Shown here piece by piece: positions 38,518 to 47,115 of a stretch of DNA of 64,000 nucleotides. Position 1 is the first letter of the stretch. The number at the start of each line of letters is the position of its first letter. Under the pieces are notes generated by a model. It saw only the letters and a program-made list of their open reading frames with translations, was not told where the DNA came from and searched no databases. The stretch lies in contig CAVOKN010000018.1 in NCBI GenBank assembly GCA_963696505.1, forward strand, positions 62,001-126,000, given 5' to 3'. The stretch is from CAVOKN01 sp963696505. GTDB taxonomy: Bacteria > Pseudomonadota > Gammaproteobacteria > Burkholderiales > Rhodocyclaceae. Position numbers and translations under genes: made by a program.

Positions 38518-39907
38518 ACAGGTGGCGCGCGATGCGCCGCTGGACGATGTCGCGTCCGAAAACCTCAAGCACAGCGTCGATGGAGGGCGTCTGCGTCTGG
38601 CCGGTGAGCACCACCCGCAGCGGAATCGCCACCTGGGGCATCTTGAGCTTCTGCTGGGCCAGCACTTCCTTCAGCGCCTGACTCAGGTGGCTGCGCTCCC
38701 AGGTCACGGTCTCGAACAGCACCGACAGCCGCGCCAGCGCCTGGCGCGCGGCATCGTTCAGATGCTGGGCGAGCAGCTCGTGGTGCGGCTCGATATCAAC
38801 GTAGAAGGGCTCGGCGGCGTCGGCAAGCTCGTTGAGCGTGGCAACCCGCTCCTTGTAGAGGCCGACCACCTGCGCCAGGGAAGGCGTCGCACCGATCGCC
38901 ACGCCGCGGGCGGCAAGCCGCCGGCCCACGTCCTGGGCGAGGCGCTCGTCGGCGGCTGACTTCAGGTAGTGCTGGTTCAGCCACAGCAGCTTCTCGGTGT
39001 TGAACTGGGCCGCCGACGCGGTGATGTGATCGAGGTCGAACCATTCGCAGAGTTGAGGAACGGAGAAGATCTCGTCGTCGCCGTGGGACCAGCCCAGCCG
39101 CGCCAGGTAGTTGATCACCGCCTCGGGCAGGAAACCGTCCTCGTGGTACTGGGTGACGCTCACCGCGCCGTGACGCTTGGAGAGCTTCTGGCCATCATCG
39201 CCGAGGATCATCGACAGGTGGGCGTATTGCGGCGGCTGCTCGCCCAGGGCGTGCAAAATGTTGATCTGGCGCGGCGTGTTGTTCACGTGGTCGTCGCCGC
39301 GGATGACGTGGCTGATGTCCATGTCGAGGTCATCGACGACGACGCCGAAGTTGTAGGTCGGCACGCCGTCGGCACGCAGGATCACCAGGTCGTCCAGCTC
39401 GCGGTTGTCGAAGGCGATGTGGCCTTTCACCAAGTCGTTCCAGCCCACCGTGCCGGAGTCGGGGTTGCGGAAGCGCAGCACCGGTTTCACTGCCGGCGGC
39501 GGCGTGCGGCCGGCGGCGTTCTGCGGGCGCCAGCGGCCGTCGTAGCGCGGCTTCTCGCCGCGGGCGCGCTGCGCCTCGCGCATCGCCTCCAGTTCATCCT
39601 TGCTCGCATAGCACCAGTAAGCGTGGCCGGCGGCGATCAAGCGCTCGGCCACCTCGCGGTAGCGCGGCAGGCGCTGCATCTGGTAGAACGGCCCCTCGTC
39701 CCAGTCGAGGCCCAGCCAGCTCATGCCTTCGAGGATCGCGTCGATCGCCGCCTGGGTCGAGCGTTCGACGTCGGTGTCCTCGATGCGCAGGATGAACTGC
39801 CCGCCATGCCGGCGCGCATAAGCCCAGCAGAACAGCGCGGTGCGAGCGCCGCCGATGTGCAGGTAGCCGGTGGGGCTGGGGGCGAAGCGGGTGCGGACCG
39901 TGGGCAT
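38516..39907 (-). CDS. gltX: Glutamyl-tRNA synthetase
   Basis: A 463-residue class I synthetase charging tRNA-Glu. It starts MPTVRTRFAPSPTGYLHIGG with the HIGH-type motif HIGG. The KMSKS-type loop is KLSKRHGAVS, and the all-helical anticodon domain forms the C-terminal third. It lacks the Cys-rich zinc insert seen in some homologues. It is divergent from the tRNA-Val gene. Confidence 0.96.
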   Translation of the reverse strand: MPTVRTRFAPSPTGYLHIGGARTALFCWAYARRHGGQFILRIEDTDVERSTQAAIDAILEGMSWLGLDWDEGPFYQMQRLPRYREVAERLIAAGHAYWCYASKDELEAMREAQRARGEKPRYDGRWRPQNAAGRTPPPAVKPVLRFRNPDSGTVGWNDLVKGHIAFDNRELDDLVILRADGVPTYNFGVVVDDLDMDISHVIRGDDHVNNTPRQINILHALGEQPPQYAHLSMILGDDGQKLSKRHGAVSVTQYHEDGFLPEAVINYLARLGWSHGDDEIFSVPQLCEWFDLDHITASAAQFNTEKLLWLNQHYLKSAADERLAQDVGRRLAARGVAIGATPSLAQVVGLYKERVATLNELADAAEPFYVDIEPHHELLAQHLNDAARQALARLSVLFETVTWERSHLSQALKEVLAQQKLKMPQVAIPLRVVLTGQTQTPSIDAVLEVFGRDIVQRRIARHL

Positions 39908-39991
39908 GGACCGTGTCCTGGGAAAAAGCGCGCATTCTACGCCGATGCGAATTGACCGGTCCCGGAGCCATCGCTACAATTCGCGTCCGTC

Positions 39992-40067
39992 GGGCGACTA
40001 GTCTCAGTGGTAGAGCGCTCCCTTCACACGGGAGAGGTCGCTGGTTCGATCCCAGTGTCGCCCACCA
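39992..40067 (+). tRNA. tRNA-Val (anticodon CAC)
   Basis: A full cloverleaf of 76 bases. The acceptor stem is GGGCGAC/GTCGCCC and the D-loop contains CAGTGGTAGAG. The anticodon stem is CTCCC/GGGAG with loop TTCACAC (anticodon CAC, reading GUG). The T-arm contains GGTTCGATCCC, and CCA is encoded at 40065-40067. It borders the accessory island and is a plausible integration site, although no duplicated 3' end was seen. Confidence 0.95.
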
Positions 40068-40080
40068 AGTTACCCCCCAA

Positions 40081-40115
40081 AGCCCTGCAAACCCCTTGCA
40101 GGGCTTTTCGTTTTT
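40081..40115 (+). terminator. Rho-independent terminator after tRNA-Val
   Basis: A 10-bp stem AGCCCTGCAA/TTGCAGGGCT with a 5-base loop (40081-40105) is followed by TTTCGTTTTT. Confidence 0.9.
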
Positions 40116-40291
40116 CGGTGCCAGCCAGATTGGAAGTGGAACCGCTTCCGTCACGAGAAATAGTCAAGACAATCAAAAACCTGATTGACAATGAAGCTCG
40201 GCACTCACCATCCCCCCTCGTGGGCGAGCTGGGGTGAGGGGGCAAGTGGCGGTGCTTGAGGGCTGAGCATTCTTGCCAATCAGTACCAATA

Positions 40292-40373
40292 TTGCTCCAT
40301 GGTGCAATATTTTTCTTACTAAAATTGCTCTTTGATGCAAAATAATGCTAATACTTATTGCATCATGATGCAA
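40292..40373. promoter_or_regulatory. Three 16-bp operators at exact 33-bp spacing
   Basis: TTGCTCCATGGTGCAA (40292-40307), TTGCTCTTTGATGCAA (40325-40340) and TTGCATCATGATGCAA (40358-40373) share TTGC-N8-GCAA. The third is a perfect palindrome ending four bases before the ATG of the HTH gene. The 33-base period is about three DNA turns, so all sites face the same side of the helix. The region is AT-rich and must also contain the promoter. They are best read as autoregulatory operators for the HTH protein. Confidence 0.8.
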
Positions 40374-40377
40374 AACC

Positions 40378-40857
40378 ATGAAGAAGACATTCTCCGAACT
40401 CAAGCTCAGACAACTCGACACCACCTTGAACCGGTGGCGCGAGGCCGACCTGCCCCCGCGTCCTCGGTCCGGCTGGATCAATGCGATCCGCGAAGGGCTG
40501 GGCATGGCCGCGACGCATTTGGCTAACCGGCTGGGCGTCGCCACATCGACCGTCACCCGCCTGGAAAGCTCGGAGGCCGACGACACCATCAGCCTGGCCA
40601 CTCTGCGCCGTGCCGCCGAGGCGCTGGGCTGCGAACTGCACTATGCCTTGGTGCCCCGGCAATCGCTGGCACAGACGCTCGAATCCCGCGCCACCAACCT
40701 GGCACGACAGCGCATGGCCGCCATTAGCCACAGCATGGCCCTGGAGGCCCAATCCACGTCGCCGGAAACCGCCGAGGCTCAGACGCGCGCCCTGGCCGAG
40801 AGCCTGCTCAAGGGGTCGCGCCGGGCTCTCTGGAAGCAACAGGATCACAAGCCCTGA
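40378..40857 (+). CDS. HTH-domain protein, mobile mystery protein A
   Basis: A 159-residue Cro/C1-type DNA-binding protein. The HTH lies at about residues 38-75 (GMAATHLANRLGVATSTVTR, then a second helix pair and AEALGCELHYALVP). A helical C-terminal part follows. It matches the family called mobile mystery protein A, which is regularly paired with a Fic protein on mobile elements. It probably represses its own promoter through the three sites upstream and acts as an antitoxin-like partner. The Fic gene starts six bases after its stop. Confidence 0.85.
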   Translation: MKKTFSELKLRQLDTTLNRWREADLPPRPRSGWINAIREGLGMAATHLANRLGVATSTVTRLESSEADDTISLATLRRAAEALGCELHYALVPRQSLAQTLESRATNLARQRMAAISHSMALEAQSTSPETAEAQTRALAESLLKGSRRALWKQQDHKP

Positions 40858-40862
40858 ACGCC

Positions 40863-41447
40863 ATGCCGGTCAACCTCGACTATGCCCCCGGCGCCACGCC
40901 GCTCGATCCCGACGAACTGGCCGGCCTGATTCTCGGCCACATCGCCACCCAGGGCGAGTTGAACGAATGGGAGCAACAGAACATCCAGGTCGGCGACGAC
41001 TGGGCGCGCAAGCAACGCAAGGACATCCTGAGCGAGGACTTCCTGCGCCAGTTGCACAGGCGCATGTTCGGCGAAACCTGGCGTTGGGCGGGCGAGTTCC
41101 GCAGATCCGACAAGAACATCGGCGTCAACTGGCTCCACATCGGGGTTGAACTGCGCAAGCTGCTCGACGACGTGCGTTTCCAGATCGAGCACGGCAGCTC
41201 CCCGTCGGACGAGATCGCGGTGCGCTTCCATCACCGCCTGGTCGCCATCCACCCCTTCGCCAACGGCAACGGCCGCCATGCCCGGCTGATGGCCGACCTG
41301 CTCGTCGAGCGCCTGGGCCGGCCGCGATTCACCTGGGGAAGCGTCAACCTCGTCGATGCCGGCGAGACTCGGCAACGCTACATCGCTGCCCTGCAAGCCG
41401 CCGACGCGCACGACATCGCCCCCTTGCTCGCCTTTGCCCGAAGCTGA
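40863..41447 (+). CDS. Fic-domain protein, mobile mystery protein B
   Basis: A 194-residue Fic enzyme, expected to transfer AMP or another nucleotide to a hydroxyl of a target protein. The active loop HPFANGNGRHARLMADL is complete (HPFx[D/N]GNGRxxR), so the protein should be catalytically competent. The N-terminal half carries the family GATPLDPDELAGLI. The paired HTH gene upstream suggests a toxin-antitoxin-like unit. No obvious inhibitory S/TxxxE(G/N) helix is seen in this protein. Confidence 0.87.
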   Translation: MPVNLDYAPGATPLDPDELAGLILGHIATQGELNEWEQQNIQVGDDWARKQRKDILSEDFLRQLHRRMFGETWRWAGEFRRSDKNIGVNWLHIGVELRKLLDDVRFQIEHGSSPSDEIAVRFHHRLVAIHPFANGNGRHARLMADLLVERLGRPRFTWGSVNLVDAGETRQRYIAALQAADAHDIAPLLAFARS

Positions 41448-41454
41448 ATCCGAC

Positions 41455-41589
41455 ATGAAGCAGCCCCTCCCCCACGACCACCGCAAGATTCTCGAAACCA
41501 CCGTCGCCCAGGCGCGTTCCCCCGCCGAAGACGGCGCAGAAAAAGAGCAGCGCATCGCCGAACTGCGCAACGACTGGAAGGACGACTGA
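41455..41589 (+). CDS. Small putative antitoxin upstream of a broken PIN gene
   Basis: A 44-residue charged protein (MKQPLPHDHRKILETT to RNDWKDD). The stop overlaps the next start as TGATG, the coupling expected of a toxin-antitoxin pair. The family is not recognised. Its partner is truncated, so this gene may be an orphan. Confidence 0.5.
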   Translation: MKQPLPHDHRKILETTVAQARSPAEDGAEKEQRIAELRNDWKDD

Positions 41590-41640
41590 TGCGCCGCGCC
41601 TACGTCGATAGCTGCCTGTTCATCTATTGGGTGGAGCAAG
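41589..41640 (+). pseudogene. Truncated PIN-domain toxin, N-terminal fragment
   Basis: Only MRRAYVDSCLFIYWVEQ remains, the first strand and first active-site Asp of a VapC-like toxin. After about 41640 the frame carries no PIN features. The break joins it to sequence preceding the end of hsdR. Confidence 0.6.
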
Positions 41641-41974
41641 CAGCGCCACGAGCGGAGGCGGCCTTGCGCTTGCCCTCCGCGCCCAGCTCCCGGGCGCCTG
41701 TCACGACGAGCCCCCCGAAGCAGGACGGCACCGCCCGCCGGGATCATCTATCGGGCAGCGTGGGGGCTGCTTACGTCACCCAGAGCGACAGCGTGACGGG
41801 GCGGTCTCACGGGGGAATCCTGGACGGTTCGTGTTGACCGTGGTCGCGGACATGGCTGCGCACTCTCCGTCAGCCAGCGCGTCCGCGCCTTCACTGCACG
41901 GCGCAATGCTGTTCCTTCGCTCCGCTGGCGCTTCGCTGTCAGCGTCGTCAGTTGCAACAAATCCCGCAGGCAAG
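41641..41974. other. Unassigned junction sequence
   Basis: About 330 GC-rich bases between the broken PIN gene and the end of hsdR. Small open frames on both strands show no domain. It is likely debris from an insertion or deletion event. I see no inverted repeats that would mark an element. Confidence 0.4.
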
Positions 41975-42277
41975 CTACGCAGGTTCAACATACAAGTACC
42001 GCTGGAACCCGCTAAACACCTTCCCGATCTCATCCGGCCGCCCAAGATCGGCCACTGCATCAGCAATCGAGTCGTGATATTTCAGCTTCAACAGTGGCGT
42101 CAGCTTGGACTGATCCAGTTCATCCACTCCAACCGCCACATAGTGCGATAACACGAAGTCGAGAAACACCTTCTGCTTCGGACTGAAGTTCTCGCTGATG
42201 ACCGCCATTGCTCGATCCGCCCGTTCCTCGCGGGTCAGCGGCTCCATTGCGTAGGCCACATGCGCCAGAACATCGAA

Positions 42278-43359
42278 TAATGCTTATCCGGTTGCTTCCC
42301 AAACGTGAAGCTGCGATCATTTTTGCACTGTGGTCGCCAGACTCCCGTTCCCGACGTCACTCCCGGACTTCATGCGGCTCTTCCCGGATGATGCGGCTTG
42401 TGCGGCGCACCTGGAAAAGGTCCGGTGGCCTGGCGGCTTCGTCTGCCAGTACTGCGGTTTACATGACGAGCCGAGCCGCTTCCCGAACCGTTCTTCCGTT
42501 GTGCTTCGATGTCGCAGCTGCAAGCGTGACACGTCGCTTACGGCCGACACAGTCATGCAGCGGACGCACATGCCGATCTCGATCTGGTTTTGGGCCGCGT
42601 ACCTCGTGTCGAGTCAAACGCCGGGCATGAGCGCAGTGCAATTCCAGCGGCAACTCGGCCTGAAACGTCATGAGACGGCCTTCCAGATTCTGCACAAGCT
42701 GCGTGTGGCAATGGTGCGCCCTGATCGTGACCGCATCGGAGGTGGCTTCCCGGTCGAGGTCGACGAGACGTGGGTCGGGGGCCGCACGCGTGGCGAAGGG
42801 CGCGGACGGCACCACAAGACGCTGGTCTTAGGCGCGATCGAAGCGCGCAAGCGCAAAGTGAACGACAGGCAAAGGGATCCCAGCAAGGCATTGCCGCGTC
42901 GGGGTGGCCTCTACGCCGGGCGCCTGCGCCTGCACGTCGCTCCTGACCGCTCGGCGAAATCGCTTGAGGGCTTCGTGCTTGACTCGGTGCAGCCAGGTAC
43001 GCACATCACGACCGACGATTGGTCGGGCTACGACCCCCTCGCGCTGCAAGGCTACCGACTCACCCAGGTTGCGCAACGCGGCGACGCCGACATCACGGAG
43101 AAGCACTTGCCGCTCATCCACCTCGTCTTCGGCAACCTGAAAAGCTGGCTGAATGGCGTTCACCACGGCGTCTCGCCGCAGCACCTTCAGGCATACCTGA
43201 ACGAATTCACGTTCCGCTTCAACCGGCGGTTCTTCCCCTTCACTGCCTTCCAGAGCCTGCTCGGGATCGGAGCCGCGACGCAGCCGACGACCTACGACGC
43301 GTTCTACAACACGGGGCGCCGCCCGAAGCCTCCCGTTGGGAACTAACCGGATAAGCATT
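42278..43359 (+). mobile_element. IS1595-family insertion sequence inside hsdR
   Basis: Ends AATGCTTATCCGGTTGCTTCCC-like on the left (42279 on) and the matching inverted end GGATAAGCATT on the right (to 43359) flank one transposase. The target duplication CATCGAA is at 42271-42277 and 43360-43366. The duplication may be 8 bp with one later change. Confidence 0.92.
42330..43346 (+). CDS. IS1595-family transposase
   Basis: A 338-residue transposase with GTG start. The N-terminal zinc ribbon (CQYC and CRSC) is followed by the ISXO2-like core: FPVEVDETWVGG (Asp), HITTDDWSGYD (Asp) and HLVFGNLKSWLNG (Asn/His region). It appears intact, so the insertion may be recent. Confidence 0.9.
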   Translation: MVARLPFPTSLPDFMRLFPDDAACAAHLEKVRWPGGFVCQYCGLHDEPSRFPNRSSVVLRCRSCKRDTSLTADTVMQRTHMPISIWFWAAYLVSSQTPGMSAVQFQRQLGLKRHETAFQILHKLRVAMVRPDRDRIGGGFPVEVDETWVGGRTRGEGRGRHHKTLVLGAIEARKRKVNDRQRDPSKALPRRGGLYAGRLRLHVAPDRSAKSLEGFVLDSVQPGTHITTDDWSGYDPLALQGYRLTQVAQRGDADITEKHLPLIHLVFGNLKSWLNGVHHGVSPQHLQAYLNEFTFRFNRRFFPFTAFQSLLGIGAATQPTTYDAFYNTGRRPKPPVGN

Positions 43360-45459
43360 CATCGAACAAATCGCTTTTCTCTGCGTCGATGATCTTCTGC
43401 ATTTCGGCCAGTTGATCTTTGCCGAAGCCCTTTTCCGCAAGCCCCTCCAGCAGCTTCTTGCGCGTATCCGGTGCGCTCCATAGCGCCCGCAGTTCGTCCT
43501 CGTCGGTGAAGAAGTCCGGCAACTTGCCGAATAACGCCTCCATAAACTGCTGCGCCGACATCGGGGTGCCGTCCGGGTGCCAGAAACTGGTGACCACCAT
43601 GTGCTGGATAGTGCGCGACTTGCCATCGGCCAGCTTCACCTTCGCTTTCTTCTTGCAAACGCAGGGGCGCTGACCGCACTTCGGGCAAGGGTCTTTCGTA
43701 CATTCACAGGGCGACTTGCCGCACAGATAACAAGGCGGCGGCGGTTCCTTGATACAGACGCACGGCGCCGAATGGCATTTCGAGCAGACTTCCGGCTCGA
43801 TCGGCTCGCCATCCCATTCCGGGTCGCTGAAATGGTGGTGCGCCTTCACGAAGTCGTAGATCGTGAAGTAGTCCTTGCCTTCGTAAAGCCGGGTGCCGCG
43901 CCCGATGATCTGCTTGAACTCGATCATCGAATTCACCGGCCGCAGCAGCACGATGTTGCGCACGTTCCGGGCATCCACGCCGGTCGAGAGTTTCTGCGAC
44001 GTAGTGAGTATGGTCGGGATGTGCTTTTCGTTGTCCTGGAAGTCGCGCAACCATTGCTCGCCCAATGCCCCGTCGTTGGCCGTCACCCGGTGGCAGTAGT
44101 TGGGGTCGGTGCTGGTCTTGATCTGGTTGATCAGGTCACGGATCGCCAGGGCATGATCCTGCGTTGCGCAGAACACCAGCGTCTTTTCCCGCTGGTCGAT
44201 CAGCGACATGAAAATCTCGACGCGCTTCTTCTCGCGGTCCTTGATCTCGATGATCTTGTTGAAGTCCGCTTCTTCGTATCGTTTTCCGGCCTCGACTTCG
44301 CCTTCGACAACCTTGTCGTCGGCCGTATAGACGTACTCATCAAGTGTGGTTGAAATCTGCTTTACCCGGAACGGGGTCAGGAAGCCGTCGTTGATGCCCT
44401 CCTTGAGCGAGTAGATGAACACCGGCTCGCCAAAGTAGGCATAGGTATCGACGTTATCCTTTCGCTTCGGGGTGGCGGTCAGCCCAAGCTGCACGGCCGG
44501 CGCAAAGTAATCGAGGATGCCGCGCCAGTTGCTCTCGTCGTTGGCACCGCCCCGGTGACACTCGTCGATCACAATGAAGTCGAAGAAATCCGGCGGGTAC
44601 TCGCCGAAATACGGGGTATCCCCCGGACCGCTCATGAAGGTCTGGAAGATCGTGAAGAAGATGCTGCCGTTCTTCGGCACCCTGCCCTTCTTGCGAATAT
44701 CAGCCGGGTCGATGCGCACCAGCGCCTTGTCGTCGAAGGCCGAGAAGGCGTTGTAGGCTTGGTCGGCCAGAATGTTCCGGTCAGCGAGGAACAGGATGCG
44801 GGGCCGGCGGGTCGGCTCGCCCTCGCCCGTCGCATCGGTCAGGTTCCACCGGCTCTGAAACAGCTTCCACGCAATCTGGAAGGCAATGAAGGTTTTGCCG
44901 GTGCCGGTCGCCAGCGTCAGCAGGATGCGTTCCTGCCCTGCAGCAACAGCAGCCAGCACCCGCTCGATGGCGATGTCCTGGTAGTAGCGCCCCTGAAAGA
45001 AGCCGCCCTTGTCTTCAAACGGCACGGCAGCAAATCGGTCCCGCCACGCGCTCCTGGTGGCGAAGGTGCGATTCCATAACGCATCGGGTGACGGGAAGGT
45101 GGCAATCTCGCCCTCCACCGCCGTCTGCATGTCGATGCCGTAAATGCCCTGGCCGTTGCTGGCATAGGTAAAACGCACCGCCAGCTTGCCGGCGTAATCC
45201 TTGGCCTGCGCCACGCCCTCCGTCAGCGCCTTGTCCCACGCCTTGGCCTCGACCACCGCCAGCTTGGTGTTGCGGAATTCCAGAACATAGTCCGCCGTCA
45301 ACGGCTTGCCGCGCTTGCCCGCCCCTTCCAGTCGGCCGAGCGTAATCGGGTATTCGCGCCGGATGCGGCTACCCTCGACCACACCCCAGCCTGCCGCAGC
45401 AAGGGCAGGGTCGATGTGTTCGGCGCGGGTTTCGGCCTCGTTCAAGAAATCTGTGCCTA

Positions 45460-45912
45460 TTACAGATGTGGCGAAAATTCGGGCAAACACATTGCGTCGG
45501 CAGGTGAAATGATCCGCACGCCGAGCGGCAACATGTTTTCAGTCAAAACCAGCAAGTCCTTGTCCCCCGTAACCAGCCAGGCAGTCTCCGCCGCCAGTGC
45601 TGCGTGGATGAATTTGTCGTCAGCCGAATCGCGGCTGTAGGTCTTTGCGGCAATCGAGGGTGGCACATCGACCCAAAAGGCGATGGACTCAAGGTCACTC
45701 AGAAGCGCCTTTCGCTGCTCCAGCGTGACGTAACGGTCGAATTTGGGACGCCACAGACGATCCTTGAGTTCCGCGAAAGTGTTCCCGGAAAAAACCGGCT
45801 GACCGGCCCGGAGCACCTGCCGCGTCAACTGCGCGGGGTAGCCTGTCTTCGCCAGCAAGCCGCTGATCCAGACATTGGTGTCGATGACAACGCCGGGTCG
45901 GAGAGGCCTCAA
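45460..45912 (-). CDS. PIN-domain toxin (PilT N-terminus type)
   Basis: A 150-residue putative ribonuclease. VVIDTNVWISGLL (Asp), FAELKDRLWRPKF (Glu), DSADDKFIHAALAAE (Asp) and LVTGDKDLLVL (Asp) form the PIN active site. It overlaps the hsdR start by 31 bases and follows the Phd-type antitoxin by 7 bases, so it was part of the restriction operon. It appears complete. Confidence 0.87.
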   Translation of the reverse strand: MRPLRPGVVIDTNVWISGLLAKTGYPAQLTRQVLRAGQPVFSGNTFAELKDRLWRPKFDRYVTLEQRKALLSDLESIAFWVDVPPSIAAKTYSRDSADDKFIHAALAAETAWLVTGDKDLLVLTENMLPLGVRIISPADAMCLPEFSPHL

Positions 45913-45919
45913 GGGTCAA

Positions 45920-46171
45920 TCAGCTTTCATCGGCCAGCAGCTCGTCCAGCTTTTCGGGCGTCAACCCGGCGCGTTCCGCGGCATCGGCAGTTTCGTTCAT
46001 GGTCTTCAGCAAACGATCGGCATAGAAGGCGCGCATCGCCTCATAGTCCTCGGCGCTGACCATGACGCCGACCACGCGGTCGTGGCGCATCACGCGCACC
46101 GGCTCGCGCTGCACGCGGTCGAGAAACTCGCCAAAACGGGTCTTGGCTTCATTGGCGGTATAGGTTTGCAT
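45920..46171 (-). CDS. Phd/YefM-family antitoxin
   Basis: An 83-residue antitoxin. MQTYTANEAKTRFGEFLDRV and VVGVMVSAEDYEAMRAF are typical of the family, and the C-terminal helix is acidic. It pairs with the PIN gene downstream. The AT-rich sequence at 46180-46260 upstream contains several ATCGTTC/GAACGAT-like half-sites that could be its operator. Confidence 0.88.
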   Translation of the reverse strand: MQTYTANEAKTRFGEFLDRVQREPVRVMRHDRVVGVMVSAEDYEAMRAFYADRLLKTMNETADAAERAGLTPEKLDELLADES

Positions 46172-46230
46172 GGATCGGGCCTCACTTCGAAAGAACAATG
46201 ATCTCAATATAGGCAAATCGTTCGATCCGG

Positions 46231-46325
46231 TCAAATCGAACGATTCAGTCGGTGACAATTTGTCACCGGTTGCCCGCGCATGAAAGCAGGTTGAACGCCT
46301 TGCAACTGGCCGCTGAAGGCTTGGT
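46231..46325 (-). pseudogene. Probable 3' remnant of type I specificity gene hsdS
   Basis: The translation KKSLLHQAFSGQLQG is characteristic of the C-terminal coil of HsdS subunits, not of IS607 recombinases. Here it is fused in frame to the end of the recombinase gene. I infer that the IS607 element entered hsdS and most of hsdS was lost. The boundary is approximate. Confidence 0.6.
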
Positions 46326-46908
46326 GAAGGAGGGATTTTTTTCGGTAGTTCCTCAGACCGTATAACCGGGACGAAAAGCAATGCACGATGGTCATCAAGT
46401 CCTGCACCATTTCCTGCTCGGGAGAAAGACGTTCTTGATTGAGCACTAGCAGTTCGCAGCCATTGATTTTGGCAAAGTGCTCGAACCACTCGAAGCCGAA
46501 CCGGGTCAGCCGATCCCTGTGCGCCAGAATCAGTGTCTTGACTTCGCGTCGGCCAATATCTTCCATCAGCGCCAGAAACCGCTTGCGCTTGAAGTTCAGC
46601 CCGCCGCCCACTTCCTCGACAAACTCGACGTTGGCAAGACCTTTGGCCACCACGAATTCCTCCAGCACTTTGCGCTGATTCGCCAAATCCGGTTTTTGCG
46701 CGGCACTGGGGACGCGGCAGTACGCCACCAGCCGGATCGGCGTATTCACCGACTGGCGCAGGCCGATGAATTCGCGAATCTGCGCTTCGGTATACAGGCG
46801 CCGATTGCTGTCGGTGCGCGCCACAGCAGTGAGCCGCCCCTCGCGCTCCCAGCGCTGCAAGGTCTTGACCGAGACGCCCAGCAGCTTCGCCGCCTTGCCT
46901 GTGCTCAT
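46231..46908 (-). CDS. IS607-family serine recombinase (TnpA), fused to hsdS remnant
   Basis: An N-terminal MerR-like HTH (STGKAAKLLGVSVKTLQRWE) is followed by a small serine-recombinase domain. The active region is VAYCRVPSAAQKPDLANQRK, with VKTLILAHRDRLTRFGFEWF and the end FSSRLYGLRNYRKK. Starts at 46935, 46920 and 46908 are possible; the last gives the most typical N-terminus. The usual tnpB is absent, so the element is incomplete. The last 30 or so residues derive from hsdS. Confidence 0.82.
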   Translation of the reverse strand: MSTGKAAKLLGVSVKTLQRWEREGRLTAVARTDSNRRLYTEAQIREFIGLRQSVNTPIRLVAYCRVPSAAQKPDLANQRKVLEEFVVAKGLANVEFVEEVGGGLNFKRKRFLALMEDIGRREVKTLILAHRDRLTRFGFEWFEHFAKINGCELLVLNQERLSPEQEMVQDLMTIVHCFSSRLYGLRNYRKKSLLHQAFSGQLQGVQPAFMRGQPVTNCHRLNRSI

Positions 46909-47115
46909 GGTGTTTTCCATGAGCCAATAGTACATTATTGCGCATTATTTGTAATGGTAGAGTCAGCCTCCAATCCAACCGCGTATGCCCCCGCCCCAAC
47001 CCCGCGCGCGCGGGGGAGGAGGGAGCCATGGACACCTACACCGCGGCCCGCCTCGCGGAACCCTCCCCCGCAAGCGGCAAAGGGCTTGGCTGACCTGCCA
47101 CCCGCGGCGTCGCGC

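Larger units (their letters stand above)
41975..45490 (-). pseudogene. hsdR: Type I restriction enzyme R subunit, split by an IS1595 element
   Basis: The 5' part (43360-45490) encodes about 710 residues. It has the N-terminal nuclease region (VLEFRNTKLAVVEAKAWDKA), Walker A LATGTGKTF, the DECHRGG box, LGLTATPKRKDN and IIGRGTRLYEGKDYF. A Cys-rich insert has three CxxCxxxPCxC repeats. The 3' part (41975-42277) encodes the C-terminal domain VLSHYVAVGVDELDQSKL to the stop. Removing the element and one copy of the 7-bp duplication restores an exact reading SDLFDVLAHVAYAME. The start overlaps the PIN gene by 31 bases; a TTG at 45445 is an alternative. The enzyme should be inactive. Confidence 0.92.

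Noticed and set aside
41641..41974. Group II intron or integron attC fragment
   Set aside because: I looked for a domain V hairpin and for attC core sites and found neither.
39992..47100. Site-specific integration at tRNA-Val with flanking att sites
   Set aside because: No integrase gene is present, and no copy of the tRNA 3' end is visible near 46940-47110. The idea stays open but unsupported.
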